A stretch of DNA of 64,000 nucleotides from Flavobacteriaceae bacterium (GTDB lineage: Bacteria; Bacteroidota; Bacteroidia; Flavobacteriales; Flavobacteriaceae): contig NVXD01000004.1 in the NCBI GenBank assembly GCA_002746415.1, positions 124,001 to 188,000 on the forward strand, written 5' to 3'. The notes under the pieces are model-generated. The model worked only from the letters and a program-made list of their open reading frames with translations, ran no database searches and had not been told where the DNA came from. The position numbers and the translations under genes were made by a program. Of this stretch, positions 8,054 to 16,847 are shown in pieces. Each line of letters starts with the position of its first letter. Position 1 is the first letter of the stretch.

Positions 8054-9109
8054 ATGGCAACAAAATCATTAAAAGCACAACAAAACGAACTTGCCACATC
8101 CAACAAGCAATTGGAAATATTAAATGGAGGTTTATTTGCAAATGGCGAACTACCATACTTTAAAGATAAAATTGCGGAAATAGGTCATTTTCCTTTGCGT
8201 CCGACTAGATTGGAAATTCTACAAATCAATGTGGGCTATATGTGCAACCAAGTTTGTGCCCATTGTCATGTTGATGCTGGTCCCGATAGGAAAGAAATCA
8301 TGACCAAGGAAACCATGATGCAGTGCCTAGAGGTCATTAAAAATACGAAAGCGCATACCTTGGACCTCACTGGTGGGGCGCCAGAAATGAATCCTAATTT
8401 TAGGTGGTTTGTAGAAGAGGCTTCCAAAGCTGGGATAAAAGATTTTATAGTTCGTTCTAACTTAACCATTATTAGAGCCAATAAAAAGTACTACGATCTT
8501 CCGGGTTTTTTTAAAAAACATAATGTGCACGTCATTTCTTCCATGCCACATTATACTAAAGGTAAAACAGATAAACAACGTGGAGATGGTGTTTTTGACA
8601 AATCCATCAAGGCTTTACAAGAACTCAATGCCGTAGGTTATGGCATGCCCAATAGTAATTTAAAGTTGGATTTAGTGTACAATCCATCTGGCGCATATCT
8701 TCCTGGTGACCAAGGAGCAATGGAACGGGATTTTAAAAAAAGATTGAAAGAAGATTTTAATATTCAGTTCCATAATCTATTTGCAATAACCAACCTGCCC
8801 ATAGCGCGCTTTCTAGATTATTTAATTGCTTCTGAAAATTATGAAGATTATATGTATGCCTTAGTGGAGGCTTATAATTCATCCGCAGTTGCCAATGTAA
8901 TGTGTACCAATACCATTTCTGTAAGTTGGGATGGCTGGTTGTATGATTGTGATTTTAATCAGATGTTGGATTTAAAAGTTGCGAGTAAGGTAAAGCATAT
9001 TAAAGATTATAATGAAGATGTTCTTACCGACAGAAACATTATTATTTCACAACACTGCTATGGATGCACAGCTGGTGCAGGAAGCAGTTGCCAAGGATCG
9101 GTTGCCTAA
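8054..9109 (+). CDS. arsS: arsenosugar biosynthesis radical SAM protein ArsS
   Basis: 351 residues. The radical SAM cluster motif CxxxCxxC is Cys64, Cys68, Cys71 (YMCNQVCAHCHVD), followed by a TIM-barrel-type core. The C-terminal DUF3641 region holds further cysteines (VMCTNTISVSWDG, YDCDFNQML, HCYGCTAGAGSSCQG) that probably bind auxiliary clusters. ArsS is proposed to join a 5'-deoxyadenosyl group to methylated arsenic, giving the precursor of arsenosugars. Some orthologues have selenocysteine in the C-terminal motif; here all positions are Cys. The AhpD-like partner is upstream, but no ArsM methyltransferase gene is present in this window. The start codon follows a heptanucleotide repeat. 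Confidence 0.9.
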   Translation: MATKSLKAQQNELATSNKQLEILNGGLFANGELPYFKDKIAEIGHFPLRPTRLEILQINVGYMCNQVCAHCHVDAGPDRKEIMTKETMMQCLEVIKNTKAHTLDLTGGAPEMNPNFRWFVEEASKAGIKDFIVRSNLTIIRANKKYYDLPGFFKKHNVHVISSMPHYTKGKTDKQRGDGVFDKSIKALQELNAVGYGMPNSNLKLDLVYNPSGAYLPGDQGAMERDFKKRLKEDFNIQFHNLFAITNLPIARFLDYLIASENYEDYMYALVEAYNSSAVANVMCTNTISVSWDGWLYDCDFNQMLDLKVASKVKHIKDYNEDVLTDRNIIISQHCYGCTAGAGSSCQGSVA

Positions 9110-9389
9110 AAAGCAAATAGTTCTCTGAAAACCAATACATTAATAGCCAATTCTTTTAAAATAGCCAGACGCATGGCCAGCTTATGTGAATTGAGATGCT
9201 TTTTGTCAATAAAAAGAAACACTTAAACCGACCAGCCGGTTTGTAAAGGTTTAAAGTATCGTGTAGTTCGTCCTATTATTTCCATTTTAACGAATTTAAG
9301 CGCCATCTCATCCTATAGTTTTAGTGAAAAGTGAGATTCATGGGTTCTTTGTAACAGACTTAATGGTCTAATCCTAAAACCCAAATCTT
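9110..9389. other. 280-base intergenic region with a candidate TetR operator
   Basis: No convincing gene is seen between arsS and the TetR regulator. The region contains one clear inverted repeat (9225-9242, listed separately). No tRNA-like or terminator-like fold was noticed. Confidence 0.5.
9225..9242. promoter_or_regulatory. candidate TetR-family operator
   Basis: AAACCG and CGGTTT form perfect 6-base inverted arms around a 6-base centre in AAACCGACCAGCCGGTTT. The size and form resemble operators of TetR/AcrR proteins of the ACCGACCGGTCGGT type. It lies 147 bases before the TetR start codon, so autoregulation is a reasonable inference. Confidence 0.45.
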
Positions 9390-10004
9390 ATGGATAAGAA
9401 TTTAAAACGTATGGCTACCATACACCGCTTACAAGTAAAAGGTTTAGAGTTGTTCTATAAACAAGGATATTATAATACTAGTGTAGATGACATTCTAAAA
9501 TCTCTTTCGCTATCAAAAGGTGCTTTTTATCATCATTTTAATTCCAAAGAAGACTTTTTCATTAGTATCATACAAAATTTAGTCGTTCAAAAAGTATATA
9601 GTATGCTTATTGAGCCTATTGAAGGTAAAGAGAACCCTTTTCTAACCATCGAAAAATGTTTTGAAAACGGATTGGAGACAGCTGAGCACAATGATATGGA
9701 CTATGGTTTTATCTTGAGTAACTTTATGAATGAGTTTAACAGAAGAAACCCTGAGATCATGAGATATTTAAAAGATATCATGAAAATATGGGAAGTAAAT
9801 ATGGTTTCTATTATTCAAAAAGGAAAAACAGATGGATATGTGGATAGACATGTAGACAGCGAAGGAGTTGCTACCTACTTAATTTCCTCTTATTTAGGTA
9901 TTCGTTCCTTAATGGTGGAAGGAAATTGTAAAGTATTGCGATACAATTTTATGCAACAACTAAAAGGATACTTTAAATCTCTTGAGGTTAAGGAAATTGT
10001 ATAA
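9390..10004 (+). CDS. TetR/AcrR family transcriptional regulator
   Basis: 204 residues with an N-terminal TetR helix-turn-helix (about residues 10-57; VDDILKSLSLSKGAFYHHFNSKEDFF is spread over 28-53) and a variable C-terminal ligand domain of the TetR_C type. No efflux pump or enzyme gene is adjacent in the same direction, and the gene ends 10 bases before the convergent GT9 gene. The ligand is unknown. A palindrome at 9225-9242 may be its binding site. Confidence 0.85.
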   Translation: MDKNLKRMATIHRLQVKGLELFYKQGYYNTSVDDILKSLSLSKGAFYHHFNSKEDFFISIIQNLVVQKVYSMLIEPIEGKENPFLTIEKCFENGLETAEHNDMDYGFILSNFMNEFNRRNPEIMRYLKDIMKIWEVNMVSIIQKGKTDGYVDRHVDSEGVATYLISSYLGIRSLMVEGNCKVLRYNFMQQLKGYFKSLEVKEIV

Positions 10005-10014
10005 TCACATTACC

Positions 10015-11070
10015 TTAGTTTAATATCTCTAAGATTTTTTGAACTATTTGTTTTGGTTCGATGGTTTCCATTGTATTTTCATATCCTTTTGGAAATTTAT
10101 TGCCATACACTGAAGTTGGAATCAATGGGAATTTCTCCCGATTAGCCATAATAGCGTTATCAGAATCCTGTCCATAAGGGTAAAAGCCTGCATATGGATG
10201 GGTAACGCCCCAAAGGGTCACTGTTGGAATAGCGTACATGGCAGACAAATGGGCATTGCCACTATCCATGGCCAGCATAATATCTAAATTGGAAATTACT
10301 GAAAGTTCTTCTTCGAAAGAAAGTTGTCCCGCAACAGTAACAACACTTCTATATGTAGCAGCTAATTGCTGTAGTTGATTTGTTTCTACTATGCCTCCTC
10401 CAAAAAGTAATATTTTATACTTTTCGGTATTATTTAGCTCTTTTATGACTTCCTCCATTTTATTTAAAGGGTACATTTTTCCTTTAAATGCAGCGAAAGG
10501 TGCAATTCCAATCCATTTTTTGGTGTCGGGAACAATTATTTTCTGTGCATTTTCAGACAAAGGTAATTTGGGTAGATGTGTATTTTTTGGTATTTCTAAA
10601 GGGAAACCTAGCTTTCTAAATACATCTGCATATCTTTCAATCGTAGTTTTTAAAGGTTCAAAAACTTTGCTTTTATGGGTTGTCAGGGCCTTCTTTTCTT
10701 TCCTACCCTTATCTATTTGCAAAAAAGGAATTTCCTTTGTTCCAAAATATTTTTTTAAAATGTTCGTCCGTAAAACATTGTGTAAATCGGCAACAGCATC
10801 AATCTCTAGCGCTATTAATTCCTTATAAAGCTTCCATAGCCCATAAACACCTTTGTGTTTTTCTTTTACAGCTGCTTCATGAATAGTGACATTGGAAAGT
10901 TGGGAAAACATGGGTTTAAAAAATGTCCTAGTAAGAATTGTAATTTTAAGTTGTGGATGTTGTTGTCTCAATGCCAAAATAACAGGAACGGTCATTGCTA
11001 CATCACCCATAGCCGAGAGACGGATTACAAGAATATGTGTTATTTTTTGTTCTTTATTATTTTTGTCCAC
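10015..11070 (-). CDS. glycosyltransferase family 9 protein (heptosyltransferase-like)
   Basis: 351 residues of the ADP-heptose:LPS heptosyltransferase family (GT9). The N-terminal ILVIRLSAMGDVAMT is the GT9 signature, and the C-terminal nucleotide-sugar half carries WIGIAPFAAFKGKMYPL and MAMDSGNAHLSAMYAIPTVTLWGVTHP. It should add a heptose or related sugar to the LPS core at the inner face of the inner membrane. The start is a GTG at 11070, with no ATG before the conserved N-terminus; it overlaps the DUF4254 gene upstream by 14 bases, which supports coupling. Confidence 0.85.
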   Translation of the reverse strand: MDKNNKEQKITHILVIRLSAMGDVAMTVPVILALRQQHPQLKITILTRTFFKPMFSQLSNVTIHEAAVKEKHKGVYGLWKLYKELIALEIDAVADLHNVLRTNILKKYFGTKEIPFLQIDKGRKEKKALTTHKSKVFEPLKTTIERYADVFRKLGFPLEIPKNTHLPKLPLSENAQKIIVPDTKKWIGIAPFAAFKGKMYPLNKMEEVIKELNNTEKYKILLFGGGIVETNQLQQLAATYRSVVTVAGQLSFEEELSVISNLDIMLAMDSGNAHLSAMYAIPTVTLWGVTHPYAGFYPYGQDSDNAIMANREKFPLIPTSVYGNKFPKGYENTMETIEPKQIVQKILEILN

Positions 11071-11659
11071 GAAGAACCGGATTTAACTCCTCATCATTGT
11101 ACATTTTCATTTGTTTATAGACTTTCATATACTTATTACCTGATTCAATATCTTTTAAAAGTTGATCTATAGCTGTAAAAAGGTCCTTTTTTTGTTCTAA
11201 CAACACTTGAAGCTTTTGTTTGCACTTCTCTATATGCTCATCTGTGGCGTCATCTCTGTTCGCCTCTTCTTGCATATGATAAACCTTAAGGGCCAGAATG
11301 GATAATCTATCTAATGCCCACGCTGGACTCTCTGTATTGATTGTTGCGTTAGATAAAACTTGAACTGATTGATGTTTTTCAAGGAAATAACTGTCAATAA
11401 ACTCAACCAAATCTGTTCTATCTTGATTACTGGCGTCTATTTTTCTTTTAAGCTTCAAAGCATCAACCGGATCAATGTTTGGGTCTCTAATGATATCTTC
11501 ATAGTGCCATTGCACTGTATCTATCCAATTTTTTCTATGCAAAAGGTGGTCAATATCATTCTTATCATATGGATTAATAAAAGGTTGATTAACAGTATCT
11601 GCAATATGATATTGTGCTATGCTTTTCCAAAAGATTGAGTATGCAAATTCACTAAACAT
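11057..11659 (-). CDS. DUF4254 domain protein
   Basis: A 200-residue, mainly alpha-helical, charged protein with no signal peptide, matching DUF4254 (WKSIAQYH, NWIDTVQWHYEDIIRDP, ESPAWALDRLSILALKVYHM). The family is widespread in Bacteroidota and is usually encoded next to a GT9 glycosyltransferase, as here, so a role in LPS core assembly is a context-based guess. Its biochemical function is unknown. The 3' end overlaps the GT9 gene by 14 bases. Confidence 0.85.
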   Translation of the reverse strand: MFSEFAYSIFWKSIAQYHIADTVNQPFINPYDKNDIDHLLHRKNWIDTVQWHYEDIIRDPNIDPVDALKLKRKIDASNQDRTDLVEFIDSYFLEKHQSVQVLSNATINTESPAWALDRLSILALKVYHMQEEANRDDATDEHIEKCKQKLQVLLEQKKDLFTAIDQLLKDIESGNKYMKVYKQMKMYNDEELNPVLRGQK

Positions 11660-11689
11660 AAATAAAAACTTTTTTACAAAGATATCTTA

Positions 11690-12625
11690 TTATTTTATGA
11701 GAAAACGAATAATAAGAAGCCCAAAAGGGATTACTACTGAACTTATTAAAAGGACTTCCTTGATGTTTGGCCGCTTAATGGATTCAATATAATTAGTTAC
11801 AAATACAGCGGCTGGTACAAAAGTAAGAATAATGAGGGGCTCTGGAAATTCTTCTAATACCATAACTACAATTCCAATGATAAAAGACATAAGAATCAAC
11901 CTAAGAGATACAATTCTTCCCAATCCTCTTTTCCCTAACTTTAAGAAGGCAAAAAAGATAGTAATTACAGTGCCCAGAATGTAAATAATCAACAATAAAT
12001 TATCTTTCCAATCACGGACTATTCCAATATTATTGTGAACGGAAAAAACATAACGGTTTTTAAAAAAGTCTGCATCACCAATGAAGGTCAATATACCAAA
12101 ACCAATTATAGCCAACGAAAAAATACCTGCCAAGGGAACAAGCCAATTTTTAACTTTTCTTGGTTGATACAACCAAATAGTAATTAAAACAAGAAGCATG
12201 TATAGCAGTGCCCAGTCGTATAATAAACTGGCCATTCCTATCCATAGCGTTGCGTCAAAAATTTTATTTTTTACGTCCATCAAAGACTTAATACTAACCA
12301 ATCTCCTTGTGGCTAGGAGGATAAAAAAATTACACAAAATTGCTTTCCCATCTGAAATCACCTCAGGAAATAAGACTATAAACAAGGAATAAATTAAAAT
12401 TGTGTAGGTGTTTGTTCCTGTTAATTTGTTTCTACTTACAATGAAGTTGATTACAAAAATGCTCAGTAATAATACGGCTAAAAAAAGTACTTGTAGAAAA
12501 ACGGAATCTTGAGAAATATTCTCTGGAAATAGAAAGAAATAGACTGATAAATAAAAAAGAAATAGAAAAGAAAGTACAATAATGTAACTAATGGGCTTTG
12601 TTTTTCCAAAAACGCTTGAAATCAT
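11690..12625 (-). CDS. DUF6427 family membrane protein
   Basis: A 311-residue protein with about nine to ten hydrophobic helices and almost no soluble domain, matching the flavobacterial DUF6427 family. It is divergent from the small DUF6341 gene (39 bases between start codons), and the same neighbourhood is common in Flavobacteriaceae. The function is unknown; membrane topology and position next to LPS/polysaccharide genes suggest envelope biogenesis. Confidence 0.75.
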   Translation of the reverse strand: MISSVFGKTKPISYIIVLSFLFLFYLSVYFFLFPENISQDSVFLQVLFLAVLLLSIFVINFIVSRNKLTGTNTYTILIYSLFIVLFPEVISDGKAILCNFFILLATRRLVSIKSLMDVKNKIFDATLWIGMASLLYDWALLYMLLVLITIWLYQPRKVKNWLVPLAGIFSLAIIGFGILTFIGDADFFKNRYVFSVHNNIGIVRDWKDNLLLIIYILGTVITIFFAFLKLGKRGLGRIVSLRLILMSFIIGIVVMVLEEFPEPLIILTFVPAAVFVTNYIESIKRPNIKEVLLISSVVIPFGLLIIRFLIK

Positions 12626-12645
12626 CTAGGGTTTTACTATTTTTG
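12616..12645 (+). promoter_or_regulatory. Bacteroidota promoter of the DUF6341 gene
   Basis: TTG at 12616-12618, a 19-base spacer and TATTTTTG at 12638-12645 give a near-perfect TTG-N19-TAnnTTTG promoter, 19 bases before the ATG at 12665. The -33 box lies inside the first codons of the divergent DUF6427 gene. Confidence 0.65.
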
Positions 12646-12664
12646 TATCGTAAATATAACTAAG

Positions 12665-12886
12665 ATGAAGTCATTTTTTGAAGGTATAGAAGATTTATTT
12701 GTTAATGTTCTTTTTGCTCCTTACGATTTATTCCGTTTTATGGAAAGTTGGTGGACCGCAAATATTATAAGTTGGGTTTTTATTCTTATTGGAAGTGTTG
12801 CATTTGTTTACTGGATGTTACAACTTAATAAATACGATAAAACAGGTGAAGAAGAAAATGATATTTCTGCACATTCTTATTTATAA
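12665..12886 (+). CDS. DUF6341 family small membrane protein
   Basis: A 73-residue protein with one amphipathic segment (FFEGIEDLFVNVLFAPYDLFRFMESWW) and one clear membrane helix (about residues 33-52), then an acidic tail. It matches the flavobacterial DUF6341 family, which databases have sometimes mislabelled as uracil phosphoribosyltransferase; nothing in it resembles that enzyme. It is conserved next to DUF6427 and purD. The function is unknown. The gene overlaps the end of purD on the opposite strand by 6 bases. Confidence 0.8.
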   Translation: MKSFFEGIEDLFVNVLFAPYDLFRFMESWWTANIISWVFILIGSVAFVYWMLQLNKYDKTGEEENDISAHSYL

Positions 12887-14152
12887 ATCAAACCCAATAT
12901 CTTTACGGTAATACATTCCATCAAAGTGTAGTTTTTCCATATTTTGATACGATTTTTGTAGTGCTTCTTTAAAATCATTACCGAAGGAGGTTACTGCCAT
13001 TACGCGCCCACCATTGGTGAGTACATACCCTTCTTTCAATATTGTTCCTGCATGAAAAAACAAAGAATCTGTTTCTTCTTTGTTAAGCATGATTTCTTTT
13101 CCTTTTTCATATGCTTCTGGATATCCTCCAGAAACGGTCATAACTGTAGCTGCTGTTCTTTCATCAAGTTTTAAATCTATAGTGTCTAAGGTTCCGTTAC
13201 CCACGGCTTCAAAAACATCAACTAAATCATTTTGAATTCTTGGAACAACAACCTCGGTTTCCGGATCCCCCATTCGCACATTATATTCTATAACAATTGG
13301 GTCATCATCTACTTTTATCAATCCAATAAAAATAAATCCTTTATAAGGCAAATTATCCTTTTTAAGGCCTTCTATGGTAGGCTTGACAATTCTCTGATGG
13401 ATCTTGCTTAAAAATTCCTTGTCGGCAAAGGGAACAGGGGAAATGGCTCCCATTCCTCCAGTGTTAAGCCCCGCATCATTCTCACCGATTCTTTTATAAT
13501 CTTTAGCAGTAGGCAGCACTTTATAGTTTTCCCCATCCGTAAGTACAAAAACACTAAGTTCTATTCCAGATAGAAATTCTTCTATAACTACTGTAGCACT
13601 TGCATTTCCAAACTTAGAATTAACAAGCATGGCTTTTAGTTCTTCTTTTGCTTCCTTTAAATCATTTAAAATTAAAACACCTTTTCCAGCAGCCAAACCA
13701 TCTGCTTTTAATACATATGGAGGTGTTAGCGTTTCTAAAAAAGAAAAGCCTTCTTCTAACTTTTCTTTTGTAAAGCTTTGATATGCGGCCGTGGGTATTT
13801 CATGCCGCATCATGAATTCTTTTGCGAATTTCTTGCTCCCTTCCAAAGCAGCGGCAGCTTTTTGCGGTCCAATTACTGGAATATGTGAAATTTCAGGGTC
13901 GTTTAGAAAAAAATCATGTACGCCATTGACCAAGGGGTCTTCAGGACCTACAATGACCATATTGATATCTTTGGAAAGTGCTACTTCTTTAATGACATCA
14001 AAATCATTGACATCAACGGGTATGTTTTCTGCAATCTCAGCAGTACCAGCATTTCCTGGTAGTACAAAAAGTTTTCCAAGTTTTGGGCTTTGATGTAATT
14101 TCCAAGCAAAAGTATGCTCACGACCTCCTGAACCTAGGATAAGAATATTCAT
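12881..14152 (-). CDS. purD: phosphoribosylamine--glycine ligase (GARS)
   Basis: A 423-residue ATP-grasp enzyme for the second step of de novo purine synthesis: phosphoribosylamine + glycine + ATP to GAR. MNILILGSGGREHTFAWKL is the PurD N-terminus, VIVGPEDPLVNG and LKADGLAAGKGVLIL mark the ATP-grasp part, and EYNVRMGDPETEVVVPR carries the metal ligands. Length is standard. The start is placed at the ATG at 14152; a TTG six codons upstream extends the frame but adds nothing conserved. Upstream are a TATTTTTG promoter box and a perfect 12-base inverted repeat, so it is likely a single-gene unit under specific control. Confidence 0.93.
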   Translation of the reverse strand: MNILILGSGGREHTFAWKLHQSPKLGKLFVLPGNAGTAEIAENIPVDVNDFDVIKEVALSKDINMVIVGPEDPLVNGVHDFFLNDPEISHIPVIGPQKAAAALEGSKKFAKEFMMRHEIPTAAYQSFTKEKLEEGFSFLETLTPPYVLKADGLAAGKGVLILNDLKEAKEELKAMLVNSKFGNASATVVIEEFLSGIELSVFVLTDGENYKVLPTAKDYKRIGENDAGLNTGGMGAISPVPFADKEFLSKIHQRIVKPTIEGLKKDNLPYKGFIFIGLIKVDDDPIVIEYNVRMGDPETEVVVPRIQNDLVDVFEAVGNGTLDTIDLKLDERTAATVMTVSGGYPEAYEKGKEIMLNKEETDSLFFHAGTILKEGYVLTNGGRVMAVTSFGNDFKEALQKSYQNMEKLHFDGMYYRKDIGFDL

Positions 14153-14167
14153 TTCTAAAAATTTGCC

Positions 14168-14175
14168 CAAAAATA
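14168..14175 (-). promoter_or_regulatory. Bacteroidota -7 box for purD
   Basis: TATTTTTG on the minus strand, 15 bases before the purD ATG, matches TAnnTTTG. The -33 region falls inside the inverted repeat at 14189-14217. Confidence 0.5.
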
Positions 14176-14188
14176 CAGCTTGACACTG

Positions 14189-14217
14189 AATTATAACAGA
14201 GAATGTCTGTTATAATT
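14189..14217. promoter_or_regulatory. perfect inverted repeat at the purD promoter (possible operator)
   Basis: AATTATAACAGA at 14189-14200 and TCTGTTATAATT at 14206-14217 are exact reverse complements with a 5-base centre. The palindrome covers the expected -33 region of the purD promoter. It lies downstream of the probable uxs terminator, so an operator is more likely than a terminator. Confidence 0.55.
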
Positions 14218-14276
14218 TTAGTCTGTTCTATCTAAAGCATAAGATTTTTATATGTCTTGCCTGTTCAAAGTAGAAT

Positions 14277-14304
14277 AAAAAAGCCCCAAGGGAATTCCTC
14301 AGGG
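14277..14304 (-). terminator. possible rho-independent terminator of the polysaccharide locus
   Basis: On the minus strand an imperfect hairpin (CCC ... GGAATTCC ... GGGG) is followed by CTTTTTT, 27 bases after the UDP-xylose synthase stop codon. The stem has internal mismatches, so it is a weak call. Confidence 0.4.
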
Positions 14305-14330
14305 TGAAAATTTCGAATTAAAAATAATTA

Positions 14331-15314
14331 TTATTTATTTCTATTCGTAAAATCTCTGTGTTCGGTTTTCTCTAATTCTTCTTTAGACAATTTTTTAAAG
14401 TAATCGAACGTTTTTTTCATCCCTTCTTCACGACCTACTTTAGGTTCCCAACCAATAATTTCTTTAGCTTTTGTTATGTCTGGCTGACGTTGCATAGGGT
14501 CATCCTGCGGTAAATCTTTATAAATTACCTTTTGATCCGTTCCTGTTAATTTTATGATCTCTTCAGCAAAATCACTAATTGTTATCTCATGGGGGTTGCC
14601 AATATTCATTGGCAAAGTATAGTCGCTCATTAATAAACGATATATTCCTTCTACCTCATCATCTACGTAACAGAAAGAGCGTGTTTGACTACCATCGCCA
14701 AAAACAGTAAGATCTTCTCCTCTTAATGCTTGTCCCATAAATGCAGGGATTACTCGACCATCATTTAGACGCATTCTTGGGCCATAGGTGTTAAAAATTC
14801 TCACAATCCGTGTATCTACACCATGAAAAGTATGATATGCCATTGTAATTGATTCCTGAAAACGCTTAGCTTCATCATAAACTCCACGAGGACCAATGGT
14901 GTTTACATTACCATAGTATTCCTCTGTTTGAGGATGTACTAGCGGATCTCCATAGATTTCTGATGTGGATGCAATTAAAATTCTTGCTCCCTTTTCTTTT
15001 GCCAAGCCCAACAAATTGTGTGTTCCCAGTGCTCCAACTTTTAAGGTTTGGATAGGGATTTTTAAATAATCTATAGGACTTGCGGGAGAAGCAAAATGCA
15101 ATATATAATCCAATTTTCCTGGAACATGAACAAACTTAGTAACATCATGATGGTAATATTCAAAGTTTTCTAGCTTAAAAAGATGCTCTATGTTTTTTAA
15201 ATCTCCTGTAATAAGATTGTCCATGGCTATAACATGGTATCCTTCTTTAATAAAACGGTCACATAAATGTGATCCAAGAAACCCTGCTGCTCCTGTTATT
15301 AATACTCTTTTCAT
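14331..15314 (-). CDS. UDP-glucuronate decarboxylase (UDP-xylose synthase)
   Basis: A 327-residue extended SDR enzyme. GAAGFLGSH is the NAD-binding glycine motif, and [10 protein letters not shown] with YDEAKRFQE forms the Ser/Tyr/Lys catalytic set. [29 protein letters not shown] and [15 protein letters not shown] are hallmarks of UXS, which converts UDP-glucuronate to UDP-xylose. It would supply xylose or a derived pentose for the surface glycan. It is the last gene of the polysaccharide locus on this strand, 133 bases after the initiating transferase. No UDP-glucose dehydrogenase to supply UDP-glucuronate is seen in this window. Confidence 0.88.
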   Translation of the reverse strand: MKRVLITGAAGFLGSHLCDRFIKEGYHVIAMDNLITGDLKNIEHLFKLENFEYYHHDVTKFVHVPGKLDYILHFASPASPIDYLKIPIQTLKVGALGTHNLLGLAKEKGARILIASTSEIYGDPLVHPQTEEYYGNVNTIGPRGVYDEAKRFQESITMAYHTFHGVDTRIVRIFNTYGPRMRLNDGRVIPAFMGQALRGEDLTVFGDGSQTRSFCYVDDEVEGIYRLLMSDYTLPMNIGNPHEITISDFAEEIIKLTGTDQKVIYKDLPQDDPMQRQPDITKAKEIIGWEPKVGREEGMKKTFDYFKKLSKEELEKTEHRDFTNRNK

Positions 15315-15447
15315 CCTGTCTTATAAAATTGTTTTTGTTGCGCATACTGCACAACCATTTTTCAAAAATAGAAATGGTTTCACCATAATCTATTGGTTAA
15401 AGAACGTATATATTATGAAAAACTTATTCAGTTTAGAAATTTTTAGT

Positions 15448-16800
15448 TTAATATGCTTTATCTTCTCCTGAAATAGCATTAAAAACAGTTTGAGTCATAA
15501 TTTTTAAATCTAGAAATAATGACCAGTTTTCAACGTAAAATATATCAAATTTAATTCTGTTTAGCATATCATTGTCTTTTTCTATTTCACCTCTATATCC
15601 TCTAACCTGAGCTAAACCCGTAATCCCGGGTTTAACAAAATGACGCAACATATATTTATCTACTTTATTGGCATATTCATTGGTGTGCTTTACCATATGC
15701 GGTCTTGGACCCACAACTGACATTGTTCCAAAAAACACATTGTAAAATTGTGGCAATTCGTCTATACTGGTTCTTCTGATAAATTTCCCTATTCTAGTCA
15801 CCCTCATATCATTCTTACTGGCTTGGTAATCATCCGCATCATCATTAGGCGCCATTGAACGAAATTTATAGCAATAAAATTCTCTATTATCTATCCCATT
15901 TCTTTTTTGTCTAAAAAATACTGGGCCCCTAGACTCCAATGAGATTATTATTGCCAATAGAGGTATAAGCCATGAAAGCAATCCTAAAATAATTATTATG
16001 GAAAATAGAATATCAAATGTCCTTTTAAGAAATGAATTAATTGGGTTATGTAAAGGGATATCTCTTAAGGATAAGATTGGGATGTAATCATAGTATTCAA
16101 ATTTCAGTTTTTTAGAAAAAATGTTTTTATTATCTGGGATAAATTTTAAAGTTTTTAGATTGTTGTCTGCAAAATTTATAAAATCTGTAAGCTCCTCATT
16201 ATCCAGCTCTGAAACCGAGCAGTAAATTTCATTTACATTCTTTTCAATTATATATGCAAAACAATCCTGAAGATTAAATAAATCTTCTTTAGTGTTAAAT
16301 TGTTTAATAAATTGATATCCATATTCTGTTCTTTCTTCAAAAACATCTACAAGTTGGTCTGCTTTTTTACTTTTTCCTACAACTACTACATTTCTAAGAT
16401 TACCCTTAATACTCCCTCTATATTTCATCAATAGAATGTAGTTCAAGAATTTTATTATAGAAACAACAATGAAAGCAAAAGCAAAATACTCCGCTAAAGC
16501 CAATCTACTCATAAGTGGTTGTTTAAAAAACCCTATGAAAGCATATAAGATTAAAAAGAAAAAGAAAAATTGCGCAAACAATAACCTTAATATATAGGTG
16601 ACCTTCGTGTACCTATATATTTGATAAAATTCATTTTTAAGAGACAATATAATCCACGCTATAGATATATAACTATGGAAAATAATTGGGTTTTGAAAAT
16701 TAATGGGTAATAAATAGGCAAACCCATTTACAATCATTAAATCAAAAATATATGAACTTGGAGTTATAAAGCTAGAATAGCTTCCTTGCTTAAAAAACAT
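15448..16800 (-). CDS. WcaJ-like polyprenyl-phosphate sugar-1-phosphate transferase (initiating enzyme)
   Basis: 450 residues: four to five N-terminal membrane helices, a central nucleotide-binding-like soluble region, another helix, and a C-terminal bacterial sugar transferase domain (from about residue 270). RTFDILFSI, SRGPVFFRQKRNG, FYCYKFRSMAPN, RRTSIDELPQFYNV and VGPRPHMVKHTNEY are the conserved blocks. It transfers a sugar-1-phosphate to undecaprenyl phosphate and so starts repeat-unit assembly at the inner membrane. The first sugar is unknown. It is the expected partner of the Wzx and Wzy proteins encoded upstream. Confidence 0.9.
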   Translation of the reverse strand: MFFKQGSYSSFITPSSYIFDLMIVNGFAYLLPINFQNPIIFHSYISIAWIILSLKNEFYQIYRYTKVTYILRLLFAQFFFFFLILYAFIGFFKQPLMSRLALAEYFAFAFIVVSIIKFLNYILLMKYRGSIKGNLRNVVVVGKSKKADQLVDVFEERTEYGYQFIKQFNTKEDLFNLQDCFAYIIEKNVNEIYCSVSELDNEELTDFINFADNNLKTLKFIPDNKNIFSKKLKFEYYDYIPILSLRDIPLHNPINSFLKRTFDILFSIIIILGLLSWLIPLLAIIISLESRGPVFFRQKRNGIDNREFYCYKFRSMAPNDDADDYQASKNDMRVTRIGKFIRRTSIDELPQFYNVFFGTMSVVGPRPHMVKHTNEYANKVDKYMLRHFVKPGITGLAQVRGYRGEIEKDNDMLNRIKFDIFYVENWSLFLDLKIMTQTVFNAISGEDKAY

Positions 16801-16847
16801 TTAATACTTCTTATAAAACCTAAAGATACTTTTTTTAATATAATAAA

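Noticed and set aside
9106-9222. 38-codon minus-strand frame ending in the arsS stop region, with a helix-like sequence (KHLNSHKLAMRLAILKELA)
   Set aside because: It starts with GTG, has no promoter or visible homologue and lies in a regulatory gap. It might be a gene remnant, but I cannot support it.
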